Shown: positions 1 to 7,843, counted from the stretch's first letter. The stretch: DNA of 10,113 bases from an uncultured Gammaproteobacteria bacterium (GCA_913058195.1 CAJXPP010000060.1:1-10113); one strand, 5' to 3'. A program made the numbers and translations. Notes: generated from the sequence alone by a model not told the origin.

Positions 1-31
1 TCGTGGGCTCGGAGATGTGTATAAGAGACAG
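1..31 (+). other. Untrimmed Nextera/Tn5 sequencing adapter (left end)
   Basis: This is not genomic DNA. Bases 1-12 match part of the Illumina Nextera read-2 adapter, and bases 13-31 are the 19-bp Tn5 mosaic end AGATGTGTATAAGAGACAG. Native sequence begins at about base 32. Read in the frame of the first gene, the adapter encodes the artefactual N-terminus MGSEMCIRDR from a GTG at base 3, and those residues should be removed from the protein. Confidence 0.98.
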
Positions 32-1613
32 AATATTTACAAGCAATGCTCGTCAGATTAAAAAATCATCTTCAGGATTTTTTTCATCCACTCTCTCAGG
101 TTTATTTGGTAAAAAGAATCCCTTACCACTCCCCACTCTTTACCTACCTACCCCTGAAAATGAAACCACAGATTTAACGCCTATTGTAGAGATTCGTGAG
201 TTAGAACAACTTTTAGAAAACATTTCAGCTAAACACGACAATGCTCAAGCTGAAGTCCTAAGCAATAACCTTAGAACGATTAATCGTACTAGCATTCCTG
301 TCAATAAACGCTACGCATTATTAGAACGCTATGCAGAGCCGATTCACCATTTGGTTACCAATCAACATTTAAACAGAAATAAAATCAAACAAGCTTCGCA
401 TACTGACTATTTAAAAAATATTCATGCCTTAAGCTTATTAATTGAAGAGCTCCTTATTGGCTATCAATGCATCATTAATAATGAAATCCTAAACAATAAT
501 AAATTAAAGCCTAAAACAACTTTTTTACTTGCCATGAATCGCATTGCTGAATTTATTTCGCTCTCTGTTTTCTATGCCAATGCTTATTATTTTTCACCGC
601 CTAAAGCCTCTATAAATAAACTGCATCAACTTTATCTATATTGTGAATATTATCAGGTTCTAGATATAGAGGTTGAAACCAGTGAGTCAAGGCCTTCAAC
701 ATTTAATCAAATATATATCACTCTCATGCTTACCTGCATTGCTAACTCAAGCAGGCTAACTGAACATGACATTCTTAAACTACCTGAATTAATGCACCGG
801 TTTGCTAATAAAATTGAAGTGCGAGCAGCCAAAGAAAACCAACAGGATCTATATCATAAGCCTGAAGCTGTGGGTTGTTTTACACTCTCAATGTCAACAG
901 ACAACCCACCAAAATCATTATTTGAAACAAGCTCACGATCCGGTACAGTTAACCAATTAAGAACATTTGACACACATGCAATGCTCGTAGAAATTGAAAG
1001 CCAATTTCAACAAAAGAATGTACCTGATGAAATTCAATTACTGAAAAAAATCATTCCTCAGTTCAATGCTTCTTATACTCGAAGTTTTGAAAGAAAGCCC
1101 TGCCATGATAATCCTAAAGTACAGTTGTTAAATGGCATTCCAGCAATACATACCTACTTAACAAATCAAACTCACCCTGACTCATCCTTTTGCACTTTAC
1201 GTAACCAAAGTAAAGGTGGAGCGATGATAAACAGTGATATATTAGATAGCTACTACTTAGAGATAGGAAGTATTGTCGGTATAATAAACGCTGACAACTC
1301 ACATCAATTAGCTGTTGTTCGCTGGATAACAACTAATAATCACGGTGCTTCTCATATCGGATTAGAATTTTTACCTGAGCCAACACCCGTTCAAATGATT
1401 GTTGGAAGCAAGACAAGTTCCTTCGTAGGTTTACTGTTACCAATCCATTCAGGTGATAAATCGTCTAATACTATTATTGTTGATAATGATACCTATCTGC
1501 CTCTTCAAACAATCAGTGTGACAGAGAATAATAACAACTATAAGATAGATATAGGCTCTTCACTAGATACTTCGTATAACTGTGAACAATTTAGTTACAA
1601 GATTAAACGTTAA
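32..1613 (+). CDS. Uncharacterised protein with PilZ-like C-terminal segment (5' partial)
   Basis: Function is not recognised. The native 5' end and start codon are lost to the fragment end; the first native codons follow the adapter and about 526 residues remain. The visible protein starts with a Ser/Gly/Lys-rich stretch, then a long, mostly helical-looking hydrophilic middle without membrane segments or a signal peptide. Near the C-terminus, bases 1203-1220 encode NQSKGG, matching the PilZ signature (D/N)-x-S-x-x-G. It is followed by a pattern of beta strands (LEIGSIVGI, then VRWI, then IGLEFLP) as expected of a PilZ barrel. The Arg-x3-Arg half of the c-di-GMP-binding signature is not evident, so ligand binding is uncertain. 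By inference it is a cytoplasmic protein with a degenerate or divergent PilZ domain. It ends 32 bases before the AsmA gene and is probably co-transcribed with it. Confidence 0.8.
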
Positions 1614-1645
1614 TCAAACACATTTAAATTTAAGGTATACATCTC

Positions 1646-3982
1646 ATGCGTATGTTATTTAAGCTCATTCTCTTTATCATCATCCTCATTATTGCAGGAC
1701 TGATTGCTTTGCCTTTTATTGTTGATCCTAATGATTACAAACAAGAGATCACTGAACAGGTAGAAAAAGCAACAGGGCGCACTTTAATTATTAATGGTGA
1801 TATTGATTTATCCGTTTTCCCATGGATAGCACTTGAACTAGGTCAATTATCATTAAGTAATGCTCAGGGTTTTAAAGCTGAAACATTTGCTAATGTTGAT
1901 GCTGCAGACATTCGTATTAAATTAATGCCCTTACTCAGTAAGAAGCTAGAACTAGATACTATTATCTTAGATGGTTTAGTTTTAAACCTAGAAAAAAATA
2001 AAGCTGGAAAAACTAACTGGGACGATCTTACCGGTGGTTCAAAGAAAGTAGATGACAAGAAACCTGCTGAGAGCAACGCTTCTAATCAAGAAAGTTCAGC
2101 ATCATTAGCTGCAGTCACAATTGCTGGCGTTAAATTGACTAATGCCAATATCCTTTGGGATGACGCTTCTACGGCTGAAAATTATCAGTTAAAAAACTTT
2201 AATCTAACCACCGATCCTCTTATTCCAAGTAAGCCAACTGCTCTTAATATCTCATTTAATGTTGCTAGCCAAAAGCCGCAAGCAGAAGCTCATATTGAAC
2301 TAGCAGGTAAAATTATGCTTGATATGGATAATCAGCAATATAGTTTTACTGGCTTAAATTTCAGTACTCAAGCCAAAGGTTCTGAAATAGGCTTCGAAAA
2401 AGCAGACATTAATCTAACTGGTGATATAACTGCTGACATGGTTAAACAACTCATCACCGTTGATGGCCTACAATTATCAGCAGAAATAACCGAGCCATCA
2501 TTGCCAGGAGGCAAAGCAAATTTAGAGTTATCATCAAATATCATTGCCAATATGAAGCAACAAACAGCTGACTTATCTAAGCTAGTTATTTCACTCCAGG
2601 ACTTATCAATAACGGGTGATGTGAAAGCAAGCAAGTTATCCTCAGATAATCCGAATGTGGACGGCACTATTAATATTGCAGCCTTTAACTTACGTCAGCT
2701 AGCTAAGAGTATGGCTATTGAGCTTCCTATTATGGCTGATGATAGTACGCTAGAGCTAGTGCAGTTAAATACTAATTTCTCAGCATCTAGTAAGCACTTT
2801 AATGCTAAAAATATTGCTGTAATACTTGATCAAAGTGAGTTAACTGGCCAATTTAGTCTTACGAACTTTAGCAGTCCTGCTTATAACTTCAAGTTGAATT
2901 TGGATGAAATTGATGCCGATAGATACCTTCCTCCGGCAAGTGAAGAAAGTGCATCTACGACTCCGACTAGCAGTTCTCCTGCTCCAGCAAGCGAAGCTTC
3001 TTCTGGCGCTGATAAACTACCACTAGAACCTTTAAGAGCAATTAATGCTAAGGGTATTATTGATATTGCGAAGCTAAAAATTAGTGGTACACATAGTGAA
3101 AAAATTCACCTAGAGCTTAATGCCAGCAAGGGTTTAATAAAACTAAGCCCTATAAGTGCTAACCTTTATCAAGGCCAATATAAAGGTAATGTAAATCTTG
3201 ATGCTCGAGGAAAAACCTTAAAGCTAGCAATCGATGAAAATTTAACGGACGTACAAGCTGGTCCTTTACTTAAAGATCTAACTGGAGATGATCAACTATC
3301 TGGAGCAGCTAATGCCCAAGTGAAATTAACAGGTAATGGGGCAACGGTAGATGGCATCAAAAAGACACTCTCAGGTAAAGGACAGTTCTCCTTTAAGGAC
3401 GGTGCTGTAAAAGGTATCAATATTGCTGAAAGTATACGAAAAGCAAAGGCAGTTTTAAAAGGTGGCACTACCACTACATCAGAAGCTCCCTTACAGACTG
3501 ATTTTGCCAGTCTAACAGGGTCATTCGTAGCAACGAACGGTATTATTTCGAACCAAGATCTCGCCTTAATGTCTCCTTTATTACGCCTTAATGGCGCGGG
3601 TAAGGTAGATTTACCGAAAGAAGGTATTAACTACGGTCTAAAAGTTTCAATCGTAGGGTCTTCGAAGGGACAAGCAGGAAAAGAACTAGCCGACTTAAAA
3701 GGTTTAACTATTCCGGTAAAAATTACTGGTACCTTCAGCAAACCAAAACCTAGTGTAGATCTAGCCAGCATGTTCAAAGAACAAGCTACAGAAGAAATCA
3801 AAGCTAAAGTTGCCGATAAATTACAAGATAAACTGGGTGGAGACTTAGGTGGTTTACTTGGAGGAGTTCTTGGCACTACAGCAGCTCCGACAGAAGAAAA
3901 AGCAACTGAGGATGTTCCAGAAAAATCTACTGAAGATGAAGCTAAAGATGCCCTCAAAAATACACTTAAAAGTTTTTTCTAA
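1646..3982 (+). CDS. AsmA family protein
   Basis: This 778-residue protein belongs to the AsmA/AsmA-like family of large, inner-membrane-anchored periplasmic proteins, linked to outer-membrane biogenesis and now thought to act in lipid transport between membranes. An N-terminal hydrophobic anchor spans about residues 4-26. It is followed by the typical FIVDPNDYK and TGRTLIINGDIDLS segments of the AsmA N-terminal domain. A hydrophilic linker (about 130-150) and a Ser/Pro/Ala/Glu-rich linker (about 429-457) separate beta-rich regions. The AsmA C-terminal domain covers about residues 480-710 (for example GKGQFSFKDGAVKGINIAE). The tail holds a Gly/Leu-rich patch (KLGGDLGGLLGGVLG) and an acidic stretch. 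The start is chosen because AAGG at 1632-1635 lies 10 bases upstream; a second ATG two codons later is possible but worse spaced. The exact paralogue (asmA, yhjG-like and so on) cannot be assigned. Confidence 0.93.
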   Translation: MRMLFKLILFIIILIIAGLIALPFIVDPNDYKQEITEQVEKATGRTLIINGDIDLSVFPWIALELGQLSLSNAQGFKAETFANVDAADIRIKLMPLLSKKLELDTIILDGLVLNLEKNKAGKTNWDDLTGGSKKVDDKKPAESNASNQESSASLAAVTIAGVKLTNANILWDDASTAENYQLKNFNLTTDPLIPSKPTALNISFNVASQKPQAEAHIELAGKIMLDMDNQQYSFTGLNFSTQAKGSEIGFEKADINLTGDITADMVKQLITVDGLQLSAEITEPSLPGGKANLELSSNIIANMKQQTADLSKLVISLQDLSITGDVKASKLSSDNPNVDGTINIAAFNLRQLAKSMAIELPIMADDSTLELVQLNTNFSASSKHFNAKNIAVILDQSELTGQFSLTNFSSPAYNFKLNLDEIDADRYLPPASEESASTTPTSSSPAPASEASSGADKLPLEPLRAINAKGIIDIAKLKISGTHSEKIHLELNASKGLIKLSPISANLYQGQYKGNVNLDARGKTLKLAIDENLTDVQAGPLLKDLTGDDQLSGAANAQVKLTGNGATVDGIKKTLSGKGQFSFKDGAVKGINIAESIRKAKAVLKGGTTTTSEAPLQTDFASLTGSFVATNGIISNQDLALMSPLLRLNGAGKVDLPKEGINYGLKVSIVGSSKGQAGKELADLKGLTIPVKITGTFSKPKPSVDLASMFKEQATEEIKAKVADKLQDKLGGDLGGLLGGVLGTTAAPTEEKATEDVPEKSTEDEAKDALKNTLKSFF

Positions 3983-3998
3983 AACATAAGCCCAATAT

Positions 3999-4035
3999 AC
4001 CCGCTAAAACTTATTAGCATCATTTTTCAGCGGGT
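3999..4035 (+). other. Intergenic hairpin between the AsmA gene and mutY
   Basis: ACCCGCT (3999-4005) pairs perfectly with AGCGGGT (4029-4035). An inner AAAA/TTTT pairing extends it across a one-base bulge, leaving a loop of about 14 bases. No T-run follows on the + strand, nor on the - strand, so it is not a canonical intrinsic terminator. It lies 15 bases before the mutY start and could stabilise or separate the mRNA segments. Confidence 0.5.
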
Positions 4036-4050
4036 TAAATCGATAAAGTA

Positions 4051-5088
4051 ATGATATTTAGTGACCAATTATTAGCATGGTTTGATCTACACGGCCGAAA
4101 AGACCTTCCATGGCAACAGCAAGTAACACCCTATAGAGTATGGCTATCAGAGATAATGTTGCAGCAGACTCAAGTCAGTACTGTGATTCCATATTTTCAA
4201 CGCTTCACTGAGTCATATTCAGACATATCCTCACTTGCAGAAGCACCATTAGATGATGTGTTAGCCTTATGGACAGGCTTAGGCTATTACGCTAGAGCAA
4301 GAAATTTACATAAAGCTGCTAGAATTATTGTTGCTGACAACGATAGTAAAATGCCTAATACTCTTGATGACTTAATAGCTTTACCAGGCATTGGCCGCTC
4401 AACAGCTGGGGCAATCATGGCGCTAGCACATCAACAATCAGCCGCTATTCTTGATGGTAATGTTAAGCGCGTGCTTGCTAGATATTATCGCGTTGAAGGT
4501 TGGCCTGGTAAAAAGCCTGTTGAAAATGAACTTTGGCAACTCGCAGAAAAGCTATTGCCTAAAGATAGAATCTCACACTATATTCAAGCTCAAATGGATT
4601 TAGGTGCAACACTTTGTACTCGTACAAAACCTCAGTGTAATAATTGCCCCTTAAAAGATAATTGTCAGGCATATCTACATGATTTTCCGCAAAATTATCC
4701 GCATTCCAAACCCAAAAAAACAATACCATCTAAAGAAACTTATTGGCTAGTGATGCAATCAACAACAGGTAAAATCCTATTAGAACAGCGCCCACCAAGC
4801 GGTATTTGGGGTGGTTTATGGTCCTTTCCAGAAGTGAATTCACCTAGTAAAATCAGTGATATATGTGCGAATAAATTCAACCTTAATATAGCCAAAATTA
4901 CCGCTCAGCCTCACTTTAAGCATGTTTTTAGTCATTTTAAATTATCGATTCACCCTCACCTTATTCAGTGCTCTCAAACTGACACTCAGATTAATGAGAA
5001 TAATAATGCTTATTGGTATAAAATAAGTGACGCATTACTGCTCGGGCTACCCGCACCAGTAAAGTCTTTTTTACAATCATTACAGTAA
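4051..5088 (+). CDS. mutY: A/G-specific adenine DNA glycosylase MutY
   Basis: MutY removes adenine mispaired with 8-oxoguanine (or G) in base-excision repair, preventing G:C to T:A transversions. The 345-residue length is normal. Visible landmarks: the catalytic Glu34 in SEIMLQQTQV; the helix-hairpin-helix LPGIGRSTAGAI (111-122); the catalytic Asp135 in ILDGNVKRVLARYY; and the 4Fe-4S cysteines 189, 196, 199 and 205 with the family spacing C-x6-C-x2-C-x5-C. A C-terminal MutT-like 8-oxoG recognition domain runs from about residue 228 and includes the FSH loop (HVFSH, 291-295). All key residues are present, so the enzyme should be active. No strong Shine-Dalgarno is seen: ATAAAG just upstream is weak, consistent with low expression. 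yggX follows after 12 bases, the arrangement known from enterobacteria and vibrios. Confidence 0.98.
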   Translation: MIFSDQLLAWFDLHGRKDLPWQQQVTPYRVWLSEIMLQQTQVSTVIPYFQRFTESYSDISSLAEAPLDDVLALWTGLGYYARARNLHKAARIIVADNDSKMPNTLDDLIALPGIGRSTAGAIMALAHQQSAAILDGNVKRVLARYYRVEGWPGKKPVENELWQLAEKLLPKDRISHYIQAQMDLGATLCTRTKPQCNNCPLKDNCQAYLHDFPQNYPHSKPKKTIPSKETYWLVMQSTTGKILLEQRPPSGIWGGLWSFPEVNSPSKISDICANKFNLNIAKITAQPHFKHVFSHFKLSIHPHLIQCSQTDTQINENNNAYWYKISDALLLGLPAPVKSFLQSLQ

Positions 5089-5100
5089 TTTGAGGATCTA

Positions 5101-5367
5101 ATGGCAAATCGTGTTCATTGTGTTAAACTGCATAAAGAAGCTGATGGGCTGGATTTCCCACCCTATCCTGGTGAGCTTGGCATAAAGATCTATGAGTCTG
5201 TCTCGAAAGAGGCGTGGCAAATGTGGTTGGGCCAACAAACGATGTTAATCAATGAAAATCGATTATCATTGGCAGATCCTAAATCACAGCAGTTTCTTAA
5301 AGAAGAATTAGAGAAATTTTTCTTTGGCGAAGGTTCTGCACCACCAGCAGATTTTGTAGCTGAATAA
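5101..5367 (+). CDS. yggX: Probable Fe(2+)-trafficking protein YggX
   Basis: This small cytoplasmic protein of 88 residues is the usual YggX length. In Escherichia and Salmonella, YggX protects Fe-S proteins from oxidative damage and is proposed to traffic Fe(2+); its biochemical mechanism is still debated. Family signatures are visible: Cys7 in MANRVHCVKL, YPGELG (about 22-27), the SKEAWQMW motif (about 35-42) and QQTMLINENRL. The C-terminus is slightly variable, as is common. A good ribosome binding site, GAGGA at 5092-5096, sits in the 12-base gap after mutY, so the two genes are very likely one transcript. Pairing a mutY repair enzyme that carries a 4Fe-4S cluster with an iron-protection protein makes functional sense. 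Confidence 0.97.
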   Translation: MANRVHCVKLHKEADGLDFPPYPGELGIKIYESVSKEAWQMWLGQQTMLINENRLSLADPKSQQFLKEELEKFFFGEGSAPPADFVAE

Positions 5368-5401
5368 TTTTAATTAAAACAAGTAAAGTATAGAGGTAGT
5401 T

Positions 5402-5611
5402 ATGGCAGAGCAAGTTACTGGAACCGTTAAATGGTTCAACGACGCAAAAGGTTTCGGATTTATTGAGCAATCAAATGGCCCAGATGTATTCGTACATCAC
5501 AGTGCGATCCAATCTGAAGGTTTCAAATCTTTGGCTGAAGGTCAATCTGTAACGATGGAAGTTACACAAGGTGCTAAAGGTCCACAAGCTGAGAACGTAG
5601 TTCCAGCATAA
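5402..5611 (+). CDS. Cold-shock domain protein (CspA family)
   Basis: This 69-residue single cold-shock domain binds single-stranded RNA or DNA and acts as an RNA chaperone or antiterminator. Visible motifs are the N-terminal GTVKWFNDAKGFGFI, with RNP1 (KGFGFIEQ, 16-23) and RNP2 (DVFVHHS, 28-34) carrying the aromatic nucleic-acid-stacking residues (W11, F18, F20, F30, H32). The ribosome binding site GAGGT at 5393-5397 is well placed. It follows yggX by 34 bases. That short leader leaves no room for the long 5' UTR that makes cspA itself cold-inducible, so it may be read from upstream or from a promoter inside yggX and need not be a cold-induced member. The gene is closed by an intrinsic terminator. 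Which Csp paralogue it is cannot be decided. Confidence 0.97.
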   Translation: MAEQVTGTVKWFNDAKGFGFIEQSNGPDVFVHHSAIQSEGFKSLAEGQSVTMEVTQGAKGPQAENVVPA

Positions 5612-5613
5612 GA

Positions 5614-5633
5614 CTATTAAAACCGTCTAATAG
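5614..5633 (+). other. Small hairpin ahead of the csp terminator
   Basis: CTATTA (5614-5619) and TAATAG (5628-5633) form a perfect 6-bp AT-rich stem with an 8-base loop. It lies between the csp stop codon and the terminator stem. It is weak by itself, and any role in 3'-end stability is inference. Confidence 0.35.
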
Positions 5634-5635
5634 AG

Positions 5636-5667
5636 AAAGCCGAAGATTTATTCTTCGGCTTTTTTTT
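5636..5667 (+). terminator. Rho-independent terminator after the csp gene
   Basis: AAAGCCGAAGA (5636-5646) pairs perfectly with TCTTCGGCTTT (5652-5662) around a 5-base loop. An uninterrupted T-run reaches 5667. This is a textbook intrinsic terminator that closes the + strand block ending with the cold-shock gene. Confidence 0.95.
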
Positions 5668-5685
5668 GCCTAAAATACACTCACA

Positions 5686-5691
5686 TATAAT
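5686..5691 (+). promoter_or_regulatory. Possible -10 element for the metalloprotease operon
   Basis: A perfect TATAAT lies 20 bases before the start codon and just downstream of the terminator, where a new transcript would be expected to begin. No convincing -35 is present at 16-18 bases upstream, as that region overlaps the terminator T-run. The call is tentative. Confidence 0.35.
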
Positions 5692-5711
5692 TCTAATGGA
5701 ATGGGGCTTCT

Positions 5712-6503
5712 ATGAAAGTATTTAGCTATAAAAACATTCGCATTCTTTTTCTGCTCTCTTTGCTAGCATTGGTGGCGGTTTATACTAAAGAGCAACGTTT
5801 AAACAGCTTAGCTTGGTATCAAGCTATTCCCGTCATCATATTTCCCATCAACGGTGATGGTTCAACACAAACTGATCGTTATATACAGTCTTTGTCAGCT
5901 AAAGACTTCCAAGACATTGATAACTTTTTCACCCGTAATGCAAAGAAATTTCAACTCACTGCCCAATCTCCCATAAATACTAGCTTAGGCAGTACAATTT
6001 ACTCTCATCCACCTGTGCCACCGAAAGACCGCTACGATACTTTAAAAGTAATATTATGGAGTATGAAGCTACGTTATTGGACTTATATGAATACGCCCGA
6101 TGATATTTCGAATACAAACCGAATCCGTCTTTTTATTCTTTACCATCAAGGCACTGAAAACAATACCTTAGAACATTCTCTTGGCTTACAAAAGGGTTTA
6201 GTGGGCATCATTCATGCCTACGCTAACCCAAAGCAAAACAAACAAAATACAATTGTTATGGCACATGAAATCCTTCACACTGTCGGAGCAACAGATAAAT
6301 ACGATTATTCAAATAATCAACCCATTTATCCTCAAGGTTATGCCAAACCACAAAAGTCACCACTTTATCCTCAACGCTATGCTGAAATCATGGCTGGCCG
6401 AATTCCTCTATCCCAGAGCCAAGCTGAAATGCCTAAAGATTTACGGTTCTGTCTAGTGGGAGAACAAACAGCAAAAGAAATAAATTGGATACCTGCACAA
6501 TGA
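5712..6503 (+). CDS. Putative membrane-anchored zinc metalloprotease, uncharacterised
   Basis: This protein of 263 residues has an N-terminal hydrophobic segment (about residues 9-25) that could be a signal anchor or uncleaved signal peptide, so the rest is probably periplasmic. The motif MAHEILHTVGATDKYD gives HExxH at 185-189 and HExxHxxGxxD overall. In metalloproteases His185 and His189 would bind zinc and Glu186 would be catalytic; Asp195 is a plausible third ligand, as in HExxHxxGxxD enzymes. Downstream is a duplicated YPQ-x-YA motif (206-211 and 219-224), then EIMAGRIPLS, which may provide a Met-turn-like element (Met227). I recognise the pattern as a conserved proteobacterial hypothetical family but know no substrate. 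The ribosome binding site is poor (GGGG about 5 bases upstream). The stop overlaps the next gene as ATGA, implying translational coupling. Confidence 0.8.
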   Translation: MKVFSYKNIRILFLLSLLALVAVYTKEQRLNSLAWYQAIPVIIFPINGDGSTQTDRYIQSLSAKDFQDIDNFFTRNAKKFQLTAQSPINTSLGSTIYSHPPVPPKDRYDTLKVILWSMKLRYWTYMNTPDDISNTNRIRLFILYHQGTENNTLEHSLGLQKGLVGIIHAYANPKQNKQNTIVMAHEILHTVGATDKYDYSNNQPIYPQGYAKPQKSPLYPQRYAEIMAGRIPLSQSQAEMPKDLRFCLVGEQTAKEINWIPAQ

Positions 6504-6943
6504 CATCCCTTATCCCAAGAAATTTCATAAAACAACAAAATTACGGCGTGTTATCAACACATTCACAATCTGAAACAGGTTATCCATTTGGTTCTATCAC
6601 GCCCTATATCACAACGGATGAGGGTCAAATTGCTATCTTTATCAGTCATCTCGCTGAACATACTCATAATATTAAAGCGAATGAAAAAGTATCATTAACC
6701 ATATTTGATCCTAGCGATGCTGAAAACCCAAGTTCTGGTCCTCGTATCACCTGCCTAGCAAATGCTATTCCAGCACAAAATGAAATAAGCTTACGCAAAC
6801 TTTATTTAGCTCAATTTCCTAACTCTGCCTTGGTTCTAGATCTACCTGGGTTCCAGTTTTATATATTAAACTTAGTAAAGGTTAGATTAGTAGCCGGTTT
6901 TGCTCAGGTTCAGTGGTTAACACCTGAGCAACTGTCACTTTGA
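6500..6943 (+). CDS. HugZ/pyridoxamine 5'-phosphate oxidase-like split-barrel protein
   Basis: This 147-residue protein resembles the FMN/heme-binding split-barrel superfamily that includes HugZ haem-utilisation proteins and PNPOx-like flavoproteins. Matching segments in order are GVLSTHSQSETGYPFGS (16-32), ISHLAEHTHN (48-57), PRITCLANA (81-89) and VRLVAGFAQVQWL (128-140). It stops after the barrel and lacks the C-terminal DUF2470-type extension of full HugZ proteins, so haem oxygenase activity should not be assumed; flavin or haem binding is inferred from the fold. An in-frame ATG at 6485 exists, but 6500 is preferred because it gives the ATGA overlap with the metalloprotease stop and the family's usual N-terminus. 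The 3' end overlaps the convergent cbbR gene by 9 bases. Confidence 0.82.
   Translation: MTSLIPRNFIKQQNYGVLSTHSQSETGYPFGSITPYITTDEGQIAIFISHLAEHTHNIKANEKVSLTIFDPSDAENPSSGPRITCLANAIPAQNEISLRKLYLAQFPNSALVLDLPGFQFYILNLVKVRLVAGFAQVQWLTPEQLSL
6901..6930. repeat. Perfect 9-bp inverted repeat at the convergent gene ends
   Basis: TGCTCAGGT (6901-6909) and ACCTGAGCA (6922-6930) are exact reverse complements with a 12-base loop. They lie inside the last codons of the split-barrel gene and just beyond the cbbR stop. There is no T-run on either side, so it is not a canonical terminator, but a fold here could mark the 3' ends of both convergent transcripts. Confidence 0.5.
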
Positions 6944-7843
6944 TTTATTCAATATCTCGGCAGATTCTTTTTCAACTATACGTTTAAAGGCAGCCATGAT
7001 TGCAGTGATCCTTTTTCCCTTACGATGAACTAGATACCAATGACGCATAATTGGAAAGGACTCAACATCTAAAATAGTCAATTGGCCGAGCTGAATTTCA
7101 CGTCGAAGCGTATTGCGAGAAACAATACTTAGACCTAATCCCGCCTCAACTGCTTGATTGATAGCGTCATTACTACTCATTTCCATTACAGAACTTATGT
7201 CATAACCACTTTCTCTAAAAAATTGCTCCATGGCAATGCGTGTTCCTGATCCATGCTCACGCATAATGAAGGTTTCTTTTTGGATCACGCTTAGTGGAAT
7301 TTTTGTTTTATTTGATAATTTATGATTTGCTTCGGCGACCACTACAAGTTCATTTTCCATGAAGGAAGTAGCTTCAACATTCATGCCTTCGGGTGGGCGA
7401 CCCATAATTACCATATCAACCGTATTGTCTTCTAGGTGATTTAATAGATTGGCTCTATTCGTAACGTCTAAACTTATATTAGAACCGGGAAAGCGTTTGT
7501 AGAACTCACCCAGTAATTTTAGTGAGAAAGAACTTGCTGTCGATGCGACGGCAATTTTTAATCGCCCACGTTGACTGCCTTTAAGTTCATCCATTACATC
7601 ATCAAGCTCTGTAAGCTGATTTATAATAGCCCGTGCATAGATAAGTAATTCTTCCCCAGCCTCTGTTAAAAACAGCCGTTTACCCATTTTTTCAATTATG
7701 GGCAGACCAATTTGAGACTCTAATTGCTTGATTTGCATAGATACTGCAGGTTGGCTTAGAAATAACAATTCTGCTGCACGGGTATAACTTAAGTGCTGCG
7801 CAACCACCTCAAATATTTTTAACTGTCTAATGGTTATATTCAT
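6935..7843 (-). CDS. cbbR: LysR-type transcriptional regulator, CbbR-like
   Basis: This 302-residue LysR regulator has an N-terminal winged helix-turn-helix (about residues 4-62, with LSYTRAAELLFLSQPAVSMQ typical of CbbR). A linker helix and a periplasmic-binding-protein-like effector domain (about 91-295) follow. CbbR activates Calvin-cycle genes in response to metabolites such as RuBP, phosphoglycerate or NADPH, depending on species. The assignment rests on the N-terminal MNITIRQLKIFE pattern and on the divergent position next to cbbM. Longer starts exist at 7855 and 7852; 7843 is chosen because it matches the family N-terminus, and no start has a strong Shine-Dalgarno. The gene overlaps the convergent split-barrel gene by 9 bases. 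The nearest TTA-N7-TAA site sits 18-30 bases upstream of its start, which suggests autoregulation. Confidence 0.93.
   Translation of the reverse strand: MNITIRQLKIFEVVAQHLSYTRAAELLFLSQPAVSMQIKQLESQIGLPIIEKMGKRLFLTEAGEELLIYARAIINQLTELDDVMDELKGSQRGRLKIAVASTASSFSLKLLGEFYKRFPGSNISLDVTNRANLLNHLEDNTVDMVIMGRPPEGMNVEATSFMENELVVVAEANHKLSNKTKIPLSVIQKETFIMREHGSGTRIAMEQFFRESGYDISSVMEMSSNDAINQAVEAGLGLSIVSRNTLRREIQLGQLTILDVESFPIMRHWYLVHRKGKRITAIMAAFKRIVEKESAEILNKSK

Noticed and set aside
13..31. Tn5/IS50-like end that might suggest a native transposon
   Set aside because: It is the synthetic mosaic end joined to Nextera adapter sequence at the very end of the fragment, with its partner at the other terminus and no transposase gene.
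2368..2667. Antisense open frame within the AsmA gene, and similar ones at 1864-2076, 3292-3474 and 3631-3957
   Set aside because: They lie wholly opposite a well-supported AsmA coding region and show no recognisable motifs.
6214..6456. Open frame of 80 codons inside the metalloprotease gene
   Set aside because: It is another frame of a gene with a clear zinc motif; no independent support.
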